A stretch of 64,000 bases of DNA from Ruminiclostridium herbifermentans (GCF_005473905.2 NZ_CP061336.1:3402501-3466500); one strand, 5' to 3'. Counted from the stretch's first letter, positions 18,049 through 28,454 are shown. Notes: a model not told the origin generated them from the sequence alone. Numbers and translations: made by a program.

Positions 18049-21000
18049 TCAAATCAACTCTGATTTCATGAGCAAATTCCTAACAATAACTGCAGTTTCT
18101 GCTCTTGTCATATTGCCATCAGGAGCTATCCTGTGACCATTTCTTCCAGATACTATTCCTGCTTTAACACATGCAGCAATACTTTCTTTTGCCCAATAAG
18201 AAGCCTGTTCTATATCTCCAAATGATTTAAGAATATCCTCAACTTCACCAAGCGAAAACTGAACGTTCAGACCGGTTATTTTCATTGCTTTTGCAATAAT
18301 AGTCATTGCTTCTTCACGTGTAATTCTATTATTGGGTCTAAATTCTCTATTATTGTAGCCTGATATCAAGCCATATTCACTGGCAATTGCTACTGAATTA
18401 TAGTACCATGCAGATTTATCTACGTCCTCAAAGCTGGACTTAAAGGTTCCGATTCTCATTAACCCCAACCCTTTTACTATAATTTCAGCAAATTCAGCTC
18501 TAGTTATGTAATTGTCCGGCTGAAAAATCTCATTTCCAACACCGCTTATAACAAGTCTTGACCCCATATCGTTGACAGCAGCTTTTGACCAATGCCCTTC
18601 AACATCGTTAAACCTTTTAGGACTCCAAATAACGGAGTAAACACTATTGGTTAAGCTATTAATCTTTGCATAATATTTACCGTCTATTTCTTCTATAGCA
18701 GTTGGTACATGTGATAAAGTACCATTATCGTTTAATACTATTCCTGTTGTTATTTTGCCAGAATCAGCGCTGTTTGGTATAGCAATTGTTCTTTTAACAT
18801 ACTTATTAAATTTTGATACATCTACTACTTTATTGCCATTAGTACAGGTTATAGAAAACTCTACAGGCTTAGTTATAACCTCATAATTATTCTTTTGGGC
18901 AGCAGATCTAATTAAATTTTGTATGTCTGTTGATACATCACTAATTTTAATAATTACATTAATATCCTTCAGTTCTATCTTTTGACCAATTTCTTCTCTA
19001 ACCCTTCCAATATTTACTTGATTAGCAGGCAAAGTATATGTAATTTCTCCTGCCACAATTTCAAAAACAGCTCCTTTATCTTCCATATTTTTTACTGTTT
19101 GCCCATTTAACTCAGTTATCTTTATTTGGGAAACAGTATTAATAGGAATGATAGCTTTCGGATACATTCCAATTTGTTCAATTTTTTCAGATAATTTTTT
19201 GTCATCAACTATTATTCTAGTAATTTCCTTACCATCCACATTCTCAGTTACACTTTTTGCTATATACTCAGTTTTTCCGTTAACAATTATAGGAGCATTA
19301 TTATCATTTTGAGTAACAACACTTGGAACAAACACACTACCGCTGCTACGTACTTTCCATTTTGCATATAGTATTATATCTTCAGTAACCTTATCCGTAG
19401 CAAAATCCCATGAAACAGTTAATGCAGAATTCTTATACCAGCCTTCAAAATCATATCCTTCTTTAGTAGGCTTAGGAGGCTCTGTAATTGTACTTCCAAC
19501 AATAACATCTTTTATGGCAGCCACTTTGCTTCCTCCGTTGCTGTCAAACATAACTGTGCAAGTTGATAATGGTTCCTTTTCAGTCCACTTTGCATATAGT
19601 ATAATATTTTCGTTAACCACATCTATATCAAAATCCCATGCATTTATATATTCAGCTTCTTTATACCAGCCTGCAAAAGTATACCCTTCTTTAGTAGGCT
19701 CTAAAGGTACTGTTATAGCACTTCCCGATGTGACATTTATGTCTGGAACAATACTTCCTCCAGTGGAATTAAATTTTACTATAAATACCGAAGGCTGTGG
19801 AGTAATTGCTGTCCATTTCGCGTACAATATAGTGTCTTCAGTAACTGTATCAGCTGTAAAATCCCATAAATCAGTTAACGCAGAATTTTTATACCAGCCT
19901 TCAAAAATATAACCCTCTTTGGTAGGTTCTAATGGCTCTGTAATTGTGCTTCCTTCAATAATGCCCTTAATGGCAGACACCTTACTTCCGCCGTTACTGT
20001 CAAACACTACTACAAAAGTTGGCTCTGCTGACTCTTTTATAACCCATTTTGCATATAATATCATGTCTTCGTTAACTGTATCAGTTGCAAAATCCCACAA
20101 ATCAGTTAATGCAGAATTCGTATACCAACCTTTGAAATCATATCCTGTCTTAGTTGGCTCCGCAGGTTCTGTAATTTTGCTTCCTTCAATTACATCCTTA
20201 ATGGCAGACACCTTGCTTCCGCCATTACTATCAAACATTACCACGAAAGTTGTCCCTACTGGTTCTTTAGCTGTCCATTTTGCATATAGTATTATATTTT
20301 GTGTAACCGTATCAGTTGCAAAATCCCATTCATTTATGCATTCTGATTCTTTATACCAGCCTCCAAATTCAAATCCCGCCTTAATTGGGTTCTCAGGCTG
20401 GGTTATTTTACTTCCTGATGCAATATTAGCGATAGCTGGAACAACACTTCCACCATCTACATTAAATGTTACTGTATATACAGTGGGTAGCGGAGTGCTA
20501 TTCACCCACTTTGCATATAATATTATGTTTTGCGTAACTGTATCAGTTTCAAAATCCCATTCATTTATGCATTCTGCTTCTTTATACCAGCCTCCAAATT
20601 CAAATTCCGCCTTAATTGGGTTCTCAGGCTGGGTTATTTTACTTCCTGATGCAATATTTACGATAGCTGGCACTGCACTTCCACCATCTACATTAAATGT
20701 TACTGTATATACAGTGGGCAGCGGAGTGCTATTCACCCACTTTGCATATAATATTATGTTTTGCGTAACTGTATCAGTTTCAAAATCCCATTCATTTATG
20801 CATTCTGCTTCTTTATACCAGCCTCCAAATTCAAATCCCGCCTTAATTGGGTTCTCTGGTTGAGTTATTTTACTTCCGTAATCAACAACTTGGCTTATAA
20901 TATCGCTTCCACCCTGAGAATCAAATACAATATTCTGAGAAAAATTTGCCTTCAGATCATAACTATTACCAGATACCAAATTGTAAGTTAAACTATCTGA

Positions 21001-22908
21001 TACTTTAGTGCCTGCTTGTGTCCAGCTGTCAAATATACTTCCCGAATGAGGAACGGCTACAACATAAAATTGAAATACTGAGTTTCTCGATAGTTCAACA
21101 TATCCGTTTCCATTAGCAGCTATATCAATACTTTTATTAGACACATTAACTTTTATATCTTTTAAATAATTATCATTACACTTTAAGTAATCTAAGCCCT
21201 TACTCTTGCTTAAATCCAGTGAAGTTAATTTATTAGTATAGCACCAAACTGTTTTCAAATTAGTATTTTGAGAAATATTTAAAGAAGTAATATTATTTGA
21301 ATGGCACCATAATTCCGTCAGCAGTTCATTGTTGCTCACATCAAGTTCAGTTAAGTTATTAAACTGACAATGTATTGTTGTCAAAGCGGTATTATTGCTC
21401 ACATCAAGTTCAGTTAGTTGGTTTGAACTGCAATCTATATTAGTTAACAGCATATTATTGCTTAGATTAAGCTCTGTGATTTGATTTGAATAGCATACCA
21501 GCTGAGTCAATGCTATATTTTTATCAACTGAAAGTTCACTCAGTTTATTTGAATAGCATCTCAAATTTACCAATTCTATATTTTTACTGACATCTAATGC
21601 CGTTAATTGATTCCCGTAACAAAATAATTCTTTTAATTCTGTATTATTGCTTACGTCTAACTGGCTCAGCTTATTTTCTTGACAATACAAATAAACTAAG
21701 CTGGTATTGGCACTCAAATCCAAAGAACCTATCTGATTTGAATAGCAAGCCAAAGAAGTAAGCAAGACATTTTTACTTACATCCAAATTGGTAAGTTTAT
21801 TTGTATCGCAAACAAGCTTAGTCAGTGCAACATTGTTTTGTAAATTTAATTCTGTCAGTTGATTAGAGTAGCATCTTAAATCATTCAGTTTCGTATTTTG
21901 ACTTACATCTAAGGTTGTCAATTTATTTGTATCACATTGTAGATATGTTAATTCCGTATTCTTACTTACATCTAGTTCAGTAAGCTTGTTTAAATCACAT
22001 CTTAACGAAGTCAATTTTGTATTATAACTCACATCAAGTTCCCCTAGAGGATTATTATTACATGATAATGTGGTTAAATTAACATTCTTGCTTAAATCTA
22101 AATGTGATATTTCATTTGTATAGCAGTGTAATGCAAGCAAATTTGTATTTGAACTTACATCTAGTGCACTTATTTTATTAGAATAGCAAGCTAAATAAGT
22201 AAGTGCAGTATTCTTACTTACATCTAAAGCAGTTAGTTTATTAGATTCACAGGCAAACTTACTAAGTAAAGTATTTGAACTTACATCAATTGAAGTTAAA
22301 AGATTTGAATAACAATAGAATTCATTCAATAACGCACAGGCACTGACATTTATCTCAGTTAATTTATTTGAATAGCAATACAAATACAATAGTGAGGTAT
22401 TTGCACTTAAATCCAAGGTACTTAAATTATTTGTATGACAGTATAGTGTATCTAATTTTAGATTTGTACTTAAATCTAAAGATGTCAATTTATTTGTATT
22501 ACAGCGAATGGAGGTCAATTTTGTATTACCAGTTACATTTAGCGAAGTCAGTGAATTTGAATCACAGACCAGCATTGTCAATGATTCACAACCGCTTATA
22601 TCCAAGTCACCAGACAGTGATTTTTTGCTCCAAGATATTGATTTAACGCGTTTTATAGCATCCTCAGTCCAAACAATTCCAGACCATGTTGCAGGATCAT
22701 TCTCATCATATGCTGTATTTATCATCTTTCCATTAGTTTTTCCTGCTACTGCAGAATTCAAATTTAAGAAAGTTTGCAGTTTAGTAAAATCATTTCCATT
22801 ATATGTAACACTACCAACAGTAATATCTGCTGCAAATGCATCGTTAGTGTAAAAAAACATTATCGCTAAAAAAGTAAAAAAAATAATTTTCAATATTCTA
22901 AATTGCAT
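18049..22908 (-). CDS. Giant S-layer-anchored surface protein: LRR, Listeria-Bacteroides and SLH repeats (1619 aa)
   Basis: Signal peptide (MQFRILKIIFFTFLAIMFFY, cleavage after AFA). Residues ~101-583 contain 23 uninterrupted 21-residue leucine-rich units of the form xLDVSxNTxLTxLxCxxNxLT, with one conserved cysteine in nearly every unit. Residues ~640-1150 contain seven Listeria-Bacteroides (InlB B-type) repeats ending in ILYAKW. A unique region follows, then three C-terminal SLH domains (~1420-1619) that anchor the protein to cell-wall polysaccharide. The start at 22908 follows GGGTGAT; an ATG ten codons earlier has no good site. Probable role: adhesion to substrate, cells or polysaccharide. 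Repeat DNA at 20260-20880 is nearly identical between units. Confidence 0.93.
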   Translation of the reverse strand: MQFRILKIIFFTFLAIMFFYTNDAFAADITVGSVTYNGNDFTKLQTFLNLNSAVAGKTNGKMINTAYDENDPATWSGIVWTEDAIKRVKSISWSKKSLSGDLDISGCESLTMLVCDSNSLTSLNVTGNTKLTSIRCNTNKLTSLDLSTNLKLDTLYCHTNNLSTLDLSANTSLLYLYCYSNKLTEINVSACALLNEFYCYSNLLTSIDVSSNTLLSKFACESNKLTALDVSKNTALTYLACYSNKISALDVSSNTNLLALHCYTNEISHLDLSKNVNLTTLSCNNNPLGELDVSYNTKLTSLRCDLNKLTELDVSKNTELTYLQCDTNKLTTLDVSQNTKLNDLRCYSNQLTELNLQNNVALTKLVCDTNKLTNLDVSKNVLLTSLACYSNQIGSLDLSANTSLVYLYCQENKLSQLDVSNNTELKELFCYGNQLTALDVSKNIELVNLRCYSNKLSELSVDKNIALTQLVCYSNQITELNLSNNMLLTNIDCSSNQLTELDVSNNTALTTIHCQFNNLTELDVSNNELLTELWCHSNNITSLNISQNTNLKTVWCYTNKLTSLDLSKSKGLDYLKCNDNYLKDIKVNVSNKSIDIAANGNGYVELSRNSVFQFYVVAVPHSGSIFDSWTQAGTKVSDSLTYNLVSGNSYDLKANFSQNIVFDSQGGSDIISQVVDYGSKITQPENPIKAGFEFGGWYKEAECINEWDFETDTVTQNIILYAKWVNSTPLPTVYTVTFNVDGGSAVPAIVNIASGSKITQPENPIKAEFEFGGWYKEAECINEWDFETDTVTQNIILYAKWVNSTPLPTVYTVTFNVDGGSVVPAIANIASGSKITQPENPIKAGFEFGGWYKESECINEWDFATDTVTQNIILYAKWTAKEPVGTTFVVMFDSNGGSKVSAIKDVIEGSKITEPAEPTKTGYDFKGWYTNSALTDLWDFATDTVNEDMILYAKWVIKESAEPTFVVVFDSNGGSKVSAIKGIIEGSTITEPLEPTKEGYIFEGWYKNSALTDLWDFTADTVTEDTILYAKWTAITPQPSVFIVKFNSTGGSIVPDINVTSGSAITVPLEPTKEGYTFAGWYKEAEYINAWDFDIDVVNENIILYAKWTEKEPLSTCTVMFDSNGGSKVAAIKDVIVGSTITEPPKPTKEGYDFEGWYKNSALTVSWDFATDKVTEDIILYAKWKVRSSGSVFVPSVVTQNDNNAPIIVNGKTEYIAKSVTENVDGKEITRIIVDDKKLSEKIEQIGMYPKAIIPINTVSQIKITELNGQTVKNMEDKGAVFEIVAGEITYTLPANQVNIGRVREEIGQKIELKDINVIIKISDVSTDIQNLIRSAAQKNNYEVITKPVEFSITCTNGNKVVDVSKFNKYVKRTIAIPNSADSGKITTGIVLNDNGTLSHVPTAIEEIDGKYYAKINSLTNSVYSVIWSPKRFNDVEGHWSKAAVNDMGSRLVISGVGNEIFQPDNYITRAEFAEIIVKGLGLMRIGTFKSSFEDVDKSAWYYNSVAIASEYGLISGYNNREFRPNNRITREEAMTIIAKAMKITGLNVQFSLGEVEDILKSFGDIEQASYWAKESIAACVKAGIVSGRNGHRIAPDGNMTRAETAVIVRNLLMKSELI

Positions 22909-23596
22909 ATAATCACCCATAAATTCTATATAATTCATCCACTTCAGTACTCAAACATAGTATCACATGTACGTTTTTATAATTTTACGTTGCATATTAA
23001 TAATTGTATTTTAATAGTTGAAACTTATCAGATTTTCTAATATATTACGAATATATTATATATATTACTTCTTTTTTCACCAAAATACAACTTTATAGTA
23101 TAAAACAAGCAAATTAATACTATCCAATACCTAAAAGTATCAATGATTTTTTGAATTTGAGGTTTCTCCCACTAAAATGGTCAAAATTTTACTTTTTTCT
23201 ATGCCGCATTAGAATGCATAAGAATAGAAAAAAATTCCTGTTTAACTCTTGTCAGATATCAAATTCAAAACTAAGCTGCATTTAAAATGTCATAAATTTC
23301 AACCCTCCTTGTAAAATATCACCACAGACTTGAACAGTAATTGACTTTAGACATAAATATATGGTTCATTGTCTATGAAATTTACGCGCTTAATCAAATC
23401 TATTATTTTTATGATTTTTAAAATACATCTAAAAAGTTCCATATAATATTTCCACAAATACAAACTTTGAAACAAAAAAATTATATGTTTAATAAAATAA
23501 CAGAATAAATATTTAAAAATAACAAATATTATTTACACTATGTGTTTTTACAAATATTAATTATTTTAAAAAATTTTAACCTTTGGAGGTAATAAA
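22909..23596. other. Divergent intergenic region upstream of the surface protein and PFOR genes
   Basis: About 690 very AT-rich bases with dyad-rich TATA tracts near 23035-23070. It must carry promoters for both directions. No riboswitch or known operator was recognised. Confidence 0.4.
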
Positions 23597-23788
23597 ATGA
23601 CAAAAAAAAATAATCAATTAGACGGTAGCAACAACAAACGTCTATCATCCTCAAAGCCTACAGACAATGAAGGAACTGCTGCATGGGCAAATGAAAAAAA
23701 CAAGCAAAAAAATTCTAATGTTTCCATTCCTTCCGTAGACAATGTTATAAACGCAAAAGAATGGGTAGATAATGGTAGTAAGCTTTAA
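23597..23788 (+). CDS. DUF3787-like small protein (63 aa)
   Basis: Short hydrophilic protein with strong GGAGG site eight bases before the ATG. The block EGTAAWANEKNKQKNSNVSI and the C-terminal NAKEWVDNGSKL match the pattern TAAW...V.IPS...V..AKEWVD of DUF3787 proteins, which are common in Clostridia. Function unknown. It lies 68 bases upstream of the first PFOR gene on the same strand and may be co-transcribed with it. Confidence 0.75.
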   Translation: MTKKNNQLDGSNNKRLSSSKPTDNEGTAAWANEKNKQKNSNVSIPSVDNVINAKEWVDNGSKL

Positions 23789-23856
23789 AAAATGTTAATG
23801 TACGTAAGTACCAAATTCAAGTTGCGTTTTATTATTATTGAAAAGGTGGTTAGTAT

Positions 23857-26800
23857 ATGTCAAAAATTAAAATGACGGTGGATGGTAATAACGCCGCTGC
23901 ATATGTAGCTTATGCATTTACAGATGTGGCTGCAATTTATCCTATTACCCCATCCTCGACAATGGCTGAATATGTTGATGAATGGGCAGCAAAAGGTAAA
24001 AAGAATATTTTCGGACAAAAGGTTAGTGTTGTCGAAATGGAATCAGAGGCAGGTGCAGCTGGTGCTGTACACGGTTCTCTGCAAGCAGGAGCATTGACAA
24101 CGACCTTCACTGCATCTCAAGGTCTTCTGCTAATGATTCCAAATATGTATAAAATAGCGGGCGAACTACTGCCAGGTGTTTTCCATGTAAGTGCAAGAGC
24201 AATTGCTGCTTCCTCTTTAAGTATATTTGGAGATCATCAGGATGTCATGGCTACAAGACAAACGGGATTTGCAATGCTTGCAACAGGCTCAGTTCAAGAA
24301 ATAATGGATTTAGCACCAGTAGCACACTTGGCAGCAATTAAAGGAAGATTGCCATTTTTGCATTTTTTTGATGGCTTTAGAACATCCCATGAGATCCAAA
24401 AAGTAGAAGCCTTAGAATATAGTGATTTGGCAAGCTTACTTGACAAAGAAGCTTTAAATGACTTCCGAAACAACGCACTTTCTCCTAATCATCCTGTTAC
24501 AAGAGGAACTGCTCAAAACCCTGATATTTATTTTCAAACTCGTGAATCATCAAATAAGTATTATGACGGCATTGTCGGCATAGTTCAAGATTATATGCAA
24601 CAAATGAGCAAGCTGACAGGAAGACAGTATGATTTGTTTGATTACTATGGTTCTCCTGATGCAGAACATATTATTATCGCTATGGGTTCTATAACACCTG
24701 TTATTGAAGAAACTATAGATTATTTAAATGCAGCAGGAGAAAAATATGGTCTTGTGAAAGTTCATCTTTACAGACCTTTCTCAGTAAAGCATTTACTTAA
24801 CACAATACCAAAAACCGTAAAAAAGATAGCTGTTTTAGATAGAACAAAGGAACCAGGCAGTTTAGGTGAACCTTTATATCTTGATGTAAAAGCAGCATTA
24901 TACGAAATGGAAAATGCACCTCTAGTTGTGGGCGGACGCTATGGTCTTGGTTCAAAGGATACTACTCCTTCTGAAATCAAAGCCGTTTTTGACAATCTTA
25001 AGTTGCAAAATCCTAAAAATGGCTTTACAATCGGAATTAATGATGATGTTACTCATACATCATTACCAGTAACTCAAAAAATTACTGCAGGCAGCAAGTC
25101 CACAATCAGATGTAAATTCTGGGGACTTGGTTCAGATGGTACTGTTGGAGCAAATAAGCAGGCTATCAAAATAATAGGTGACCACACAAATAAATATGCT
25201 CAGGGCTATTTCTCATATGATTCTAAAAAATCAGGAGGTGTTACAGTCTCCCACTTAAGATTCGGAGATGAACCTATTAAATCAGCATATCTAATTGATG
25301 AAGCTGATTATATAGCATGTCACAATCAATCATATGTTTATCAATATGATTTGCTTAAAGGACTAAAATCAGGCGGAACCTTTGTTTTGAACTGTTTATG
25401 GGCTGAAAACGAAATTGAGCAGCATTTCCCTGCAAAACTTAAAAGAGAAATTGCTCAAAATAATATTAGTTTCTATACTGTTAATGCAACTAAAATTGCC
25501 GAAACTATAGGTCTTGGAAATAGAATTAATATGATAATGCAGGCTGCCTTCTTTAAACTTACAAACATTATTCCAATTGATGAAGCTGTTAAGTATCTGA
25601 AGGAAGCTGTTGTTAAAGCTTATGGCAAAAAAGGCGAAAACATTGTTAACACAAACTATCAGGCAATTGATAAAGGAATTGAAGCTGTTGTTAAAATCAA
25701 TGTTCCCGAGAGTTGGAAAACTGCAGTAGAAGAACCTATACCTGACATTGACGAACCAGACTTTATTAAAAATATCTTAAGACCAATGAATGCAATGAAC
25801 GGTGATGATTTGCCTGTAAGTGCATTTAACGGTTATGAAGATGGAACTTTCCCAAATGGAACCTCTGCTTATGAAAAACGTGGTATAGCTGTTAATGTTC
25901 CCGAATGGATTTCTGACAACTGTATCCAATGTAACATTTGTTCTTTGGTCTGTCCTCATGCTGTTATCAGACCTGTACTTGCAACTAAAGAGGAATTAGC
26001 AAATGCACCAGCTACCTTTGTTACCAAGCAGGCAGTTGGAAAAGGATTAGAAGATTTGCAGTTTAGGATTCAGGTAAGTACTATGGATTGTACAGGTTGC
26101 GGAAACTGTGCAGATGTTTGTCCTGCAAAGGAAAAAGCTTTGGTTATGAAAAAGCTTGATACACAGACTGAAAAAGAAATTCCTAATTATAAGTTTGCAT
26201 CAACAAGCATTTCCTATAAGGGTGACAGATTTGGAACTAAAACTGTTAAAGATACTCAGTTCAAGGAACCATTAATTGAATTCTCAGGAGCATGTGCTGG
26301 TTGTGGCGAAACTGCTTATATTAAATTGGCAACCCAGCTATTCGGGGATCGTATGATGATTGCCAATGCAACAGGTTGTTCCTCAATATGGGGAGCATCA
26401 GCTCCAACTACTGCATATACAGTTAATCACGAAGGAAAAGGACCTTCCTGGGCTAATTCCCTCTTCGAAGATAATGCTGAATACGGATTTGGTATGTATC
26501 TAGGAGTTAAGCAGCTTCGTGAAAGAATAGCTGATATAGCCAACGAGTTGATATCACTTAATGTTGATGAAAAACTAAAAACAGCATTATCACAATGGCT
26601 TGAAAACAAAGAAGAAGGTGAGGGCTCAAAAACTGCCAGTGCAAATCTCTTAAATGTTCTAAATAGCTATTCACCTTCTGACGATCAGCAGAAGAAGCTT
26701 ATTGCAGAAATTTTTGAAAAGCAGGATTATCTCATTAAGCGTTCACAATGGATTCTTGGTGGTGACGGTTGGGCTTATGACATTGGTTTTGGCGGACTTG

Positions 26801-27384
26801 ACCATGTTCTTGCCTTAGGAGAAGATGTTAATGTATTGGTATTTGATACTGAAATTTATTCTAATACAGGAGGACAATCCTCAAAATCAACTCCTACTTC
26901 TGCTATAGCAAAATTTGCTGCTTCCGGTAAAAAAGCAGGCAAGAAAGACCTTGCTGCTCAAATGATGACTTATGGAAATGTATATGTTGCTCAGATAAGT
27001 CTTGGTGCAGACAGAGCCCAAACTCTCAAAGCCATTACTGAAGCCGAGGCATATAAAGGCCCTTCAATTATCATTGCATATGCACCTTGTATTAATCATG
27101 GTCTCAAGCAAGGTATGGGAAGAAGTGTTGCAAATGAGCAGTATGCAGTAGAATCAGGTTACTGGCATCTGTTCAGATACAATCCTGAACTAAAGGCTCA
27201 AGGCAAAAATCCATTTATTTTGGATTCAAAGCCTCCAAAATTAAGCTTCAGAGACTTTATAATGGATCAGGTAAGATTCTCTTCTCTTGCAAAGCAGTTC
27301 CCTGAGGAGGCTGAAGTTCTATTTAGCACTCTTGAAAATCAGGCAACTGAGAAGTATGAGAGATTGAAGAAGATGGCGGAGTAA
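23857..27384 (+). CDS. nifJ: Pyruvate:ferredoxin (flavodoxin) oxidoreductase, copy 1 (1175 aa)
   Basis: Full-length single-chain PFOR: pyruvate + CoA + oxidised ferredoxin gives acetyl-CoA + CO2 + reduced ferredoxin. Domain I contains YPITPSS, and a central 2[4Fe-4S] domain has CIQCNICSLVCP (from C689) and CTGCGNCADVCP (from C745). The distal cluster region has CAGCGET and ATGCSSIWG, and the TPP-binding motif is GDGWAYDIGFGG (~969-980). Length is typical for the family. AGGTGG lies eight bases before the ATG. A hairpin with T run follows. A second paralogue is encoded divergently at 33311-36856. Confidence 0.96.
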   Translation: MSKIKMTVDGNNAAAYVAYAFTDVAAIYPITPSSTMAEYVDEWAAKGKKNIFGQKVSVVEMESEAGAAGAVHGSLQAGALTTTFTASQGLLLMIPNMYKIAGELLPGVFHVSARAIAASSLSIFGDHQDVMATRQTGFAMLATGSVQEIMDLAPVAHLAAIKGRLPFLHFFDGFRTSHEIQKVEALEYSDLASLLDKEALNDFRNNALSPNHPVTRGTAQNPDIYFQTRESSNKYYDGIVGIVQDYMQQMSKLTGRQYDLFDYYGSPDAEHIIIAMGSITPVIEETIDYLNAAGEKYGLVKVHLYRPFSVKHLLNTIPKTVKKIAVLDRTKEPGSLGEPLYLDVKAALYEMENAPLVVGGRYGLGSKDTTPSEIKAVFDNLKLQNPKNGFTIGINDDVTHTSLPVTQKITAGSKSTIRCKFWGLGSDGTVGANKQAIKIIGDHTNKYAQGYFSYDSKKSGGVTVSHLRFGDEPIKSAYLIDEADYIACHNQSYVYQYDLLKGLKSGGTFVLNCLWAENEIEQHFPAKLKREIAQNNISFYTVNATKIAETIGLGNRINMIMQAAFFKLTNIIPIDEAVKYLKEAVVKAYGKKGENIVNTNYQAIDKGIEAVVKINVPESWKTAVEEPIPDIDEPDFIKNILRPMNAMNGDDLPVSAFNGYEDGTFPNGTSAYEKRGIAVNVPEWISDNCIQCNICSLVCPHAVIRPVLATKEELANAPATFVTKQAVGKGLEDLQFRIQVSTMDCTGCGNCADVCPAKEKALVMKKLDTQTEKEIPNYKFASTSISYKGDRFGTKTVKDTQFKEPLIEFSGACAGCGETAYIKLATQLFGDRMMIANATGCSSIWGASAPTTAYTVNHEGKGPSWANSLFEDNAEYGFGMYLGVKQLRERIADIANELISLNVDEKLKTALSQWLENKEEGEGSKTASANLLNVLNSYSPSDDQQKKLIAEIFEKQDYLIKRSQWILGGDGWAYDIGFGGLDHVLALGEDVNVLVFDTEIYSNTGGQSSKSTPTSAIAKFAASGKKAGKKDLAAQMMTYGNVYVAQISLGADRAQTLKAITEAEAYKGPSIIIAYAPCINHGLKQGMGRSVANEQYAVESGYWHLFRYNPELKAQGKNPFILDSKPPKLSFRDFIMDQVRFSSLAKQFPEEAEVLFSTLENQATEKYERLKKMAE

Positions 27385-27480
27385 AGGCTCAACCATGCAG
27401 ACAAATGATGAACACAACTTTCTCATATGAAAGTTTGTAGGTGTTTTAAAATCTAAAACCAAACTGACTAATTAAATAAG

Positions 27481-27534
27481 ACCTGTGCTACAGTTTTTGA
27501 TATATATTAGTTGTAGTGCAGGTTTTTATTTTTT
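27481..27534 (+). terminator. Intrinsic terminator of PFOR copy 1
   Basis: ACCTGTGCTACA (27481-27492) pairs with TGTAGTGCAGGT (27512-27523), followed by a long T-rich run, about 100 bases past the stop codon. Confidence 0.85.
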
Positions 27535-27579
27535 GAATAAATTCACTATAAAATTATGTGTGAAATAAATTGGGTGTAT

Positions 27580-27885
27580 TTCGCAGTAAACCCTTTACCT
27601 GTCGCAGCAGCAGTATATGTATCCCCTGAGAATACTTAACGAAATCATTTGAAATTTATATTCGCTCATTACAGATTTTTCACCACCGCGTAAACTCGCC
27701 TTCCGTGGCTCGGTTTGACGCTCAAAATGGCTTCCTGCCATTTTGACGGTGAAAATTCTGTTCTATCGCAAGCAAATTTATCAAATAATTTCTATCAAAT
27801 AATTTTTATCAAATAATTTCTATGCGTATTTCATTTGATACATATACTGCTCTGCTGGGATTGGTGAGTGCTAACTGCGAAATGT
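27580..27885. repeat. Large nested palindromic element with internal 14-bp tandem repeats
   Basis: The outer arms TTCGCAGT...GCAGTATATGTATC (27580-27624) and their near complement (27837-27885) enclose a second inverted pair, TTTTTCACC / GGTGAAAA. A perfect inner hairpin TCAAAATGGC-TTCCT-GCCATTTTGA sits at 27722-27746. Between them three tandem 14-bp units TATCAAATAATTTY cover 27779-27820. No coding capacity. It looks like a MITE-type or structured RNA element distinct from family A. Confidence 0.6.
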
Positions 27886-28032
27886 GAATTCATATATGGA
27901 AAACTCAAGCACAAATTTCATAAAAAGCATTATAGCGTAAATCTTCATATCATATACTTTTGACAAATATTAACTCTTATAGTATTATTTTAACATTGTA
28001 CATGAAATTATAATCAACGGAGGTGTATTAAT

Positions 28033-28248
28033 ATTTTTAAATTAGGCATTCAGTTTTTATTTGGTACCTTTACACATTTATTATTAATTTCTATTTGGAA
28101 TGAATTTATTTGGAATTATAATGGATGCTATGGATCAGCACCACTTTCAAATATCTCTGCGCTAAACTGGATAATAATTAGCATTGAATTAATTGTTTCT
28201 TTATCACTTATTTCAAAGGGATCAAATAAAAATAAAAGCAGTGAATAA
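28033..28248 (+). CDS. Small membrane protein with probable ATT start codon (71 aa)
   Basis: An open frame without ATG, GTG or TTG at its beginning but with a strong GGAGGTG site nine bases before ATT at 28033 (an in-frame ATT at 28027 is nearer). The product would begin FKLGIQFLFGTFTHLLLISI and contain a second hydrophobic stretch, LNWIIISIELIVSLSLI, followed by a lysine-rich tail and TAA: a two-helix membrane protein. An upstream in-frame stop at 28003 prevents a longer frame. A perfect terminator hairpin follows at 28361. The protein itself is not recognised. Confidence 0.5.
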   Translation: MFKLGIQFLFGTFTHLLLISIWNEFIWNYNGCYGSAPLSNISALNWIIISIELIVSLSLISKGSNKNKSSE

Positions 28249-28360
28249 TCAACCTGTGTAATTGATACATAACCAGTCAATCATATCCATCATATTAATG
28301 AAACTTATATAGTATCCCCTCTAGCTGAAAATTATTATGCCACAGTGCATGATATAGTTC

Positions 28361-28393
28361 AAAAGCCGTAAACATTTCCAGTTTACGGCTTTT
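28361..28393. terminator. Perfect hairpin terminator
   Basis: AAAAGCCGTAAAC (28361-28373) and GTTTACGGCTTTT (28381-28393) are exact complements with a 7-base loop and T-rich ends. It separates the small plus-strand gene from the minus-strand cellulase, so it probably works both ways. Confidence 0.85.
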
Positions 28394-28454
28394 GGTTTAG
28401 GAATTTTGGTTACATATAGGTTTATTGCTATTTATATGAGTAACATATAATTTT

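Noticed and set aside
19514-20863. Long open frames opposite the surface protein repeats
   Set aside because: They mirror the repeat periodicity of the true gene on the minus strand and have no start signals.
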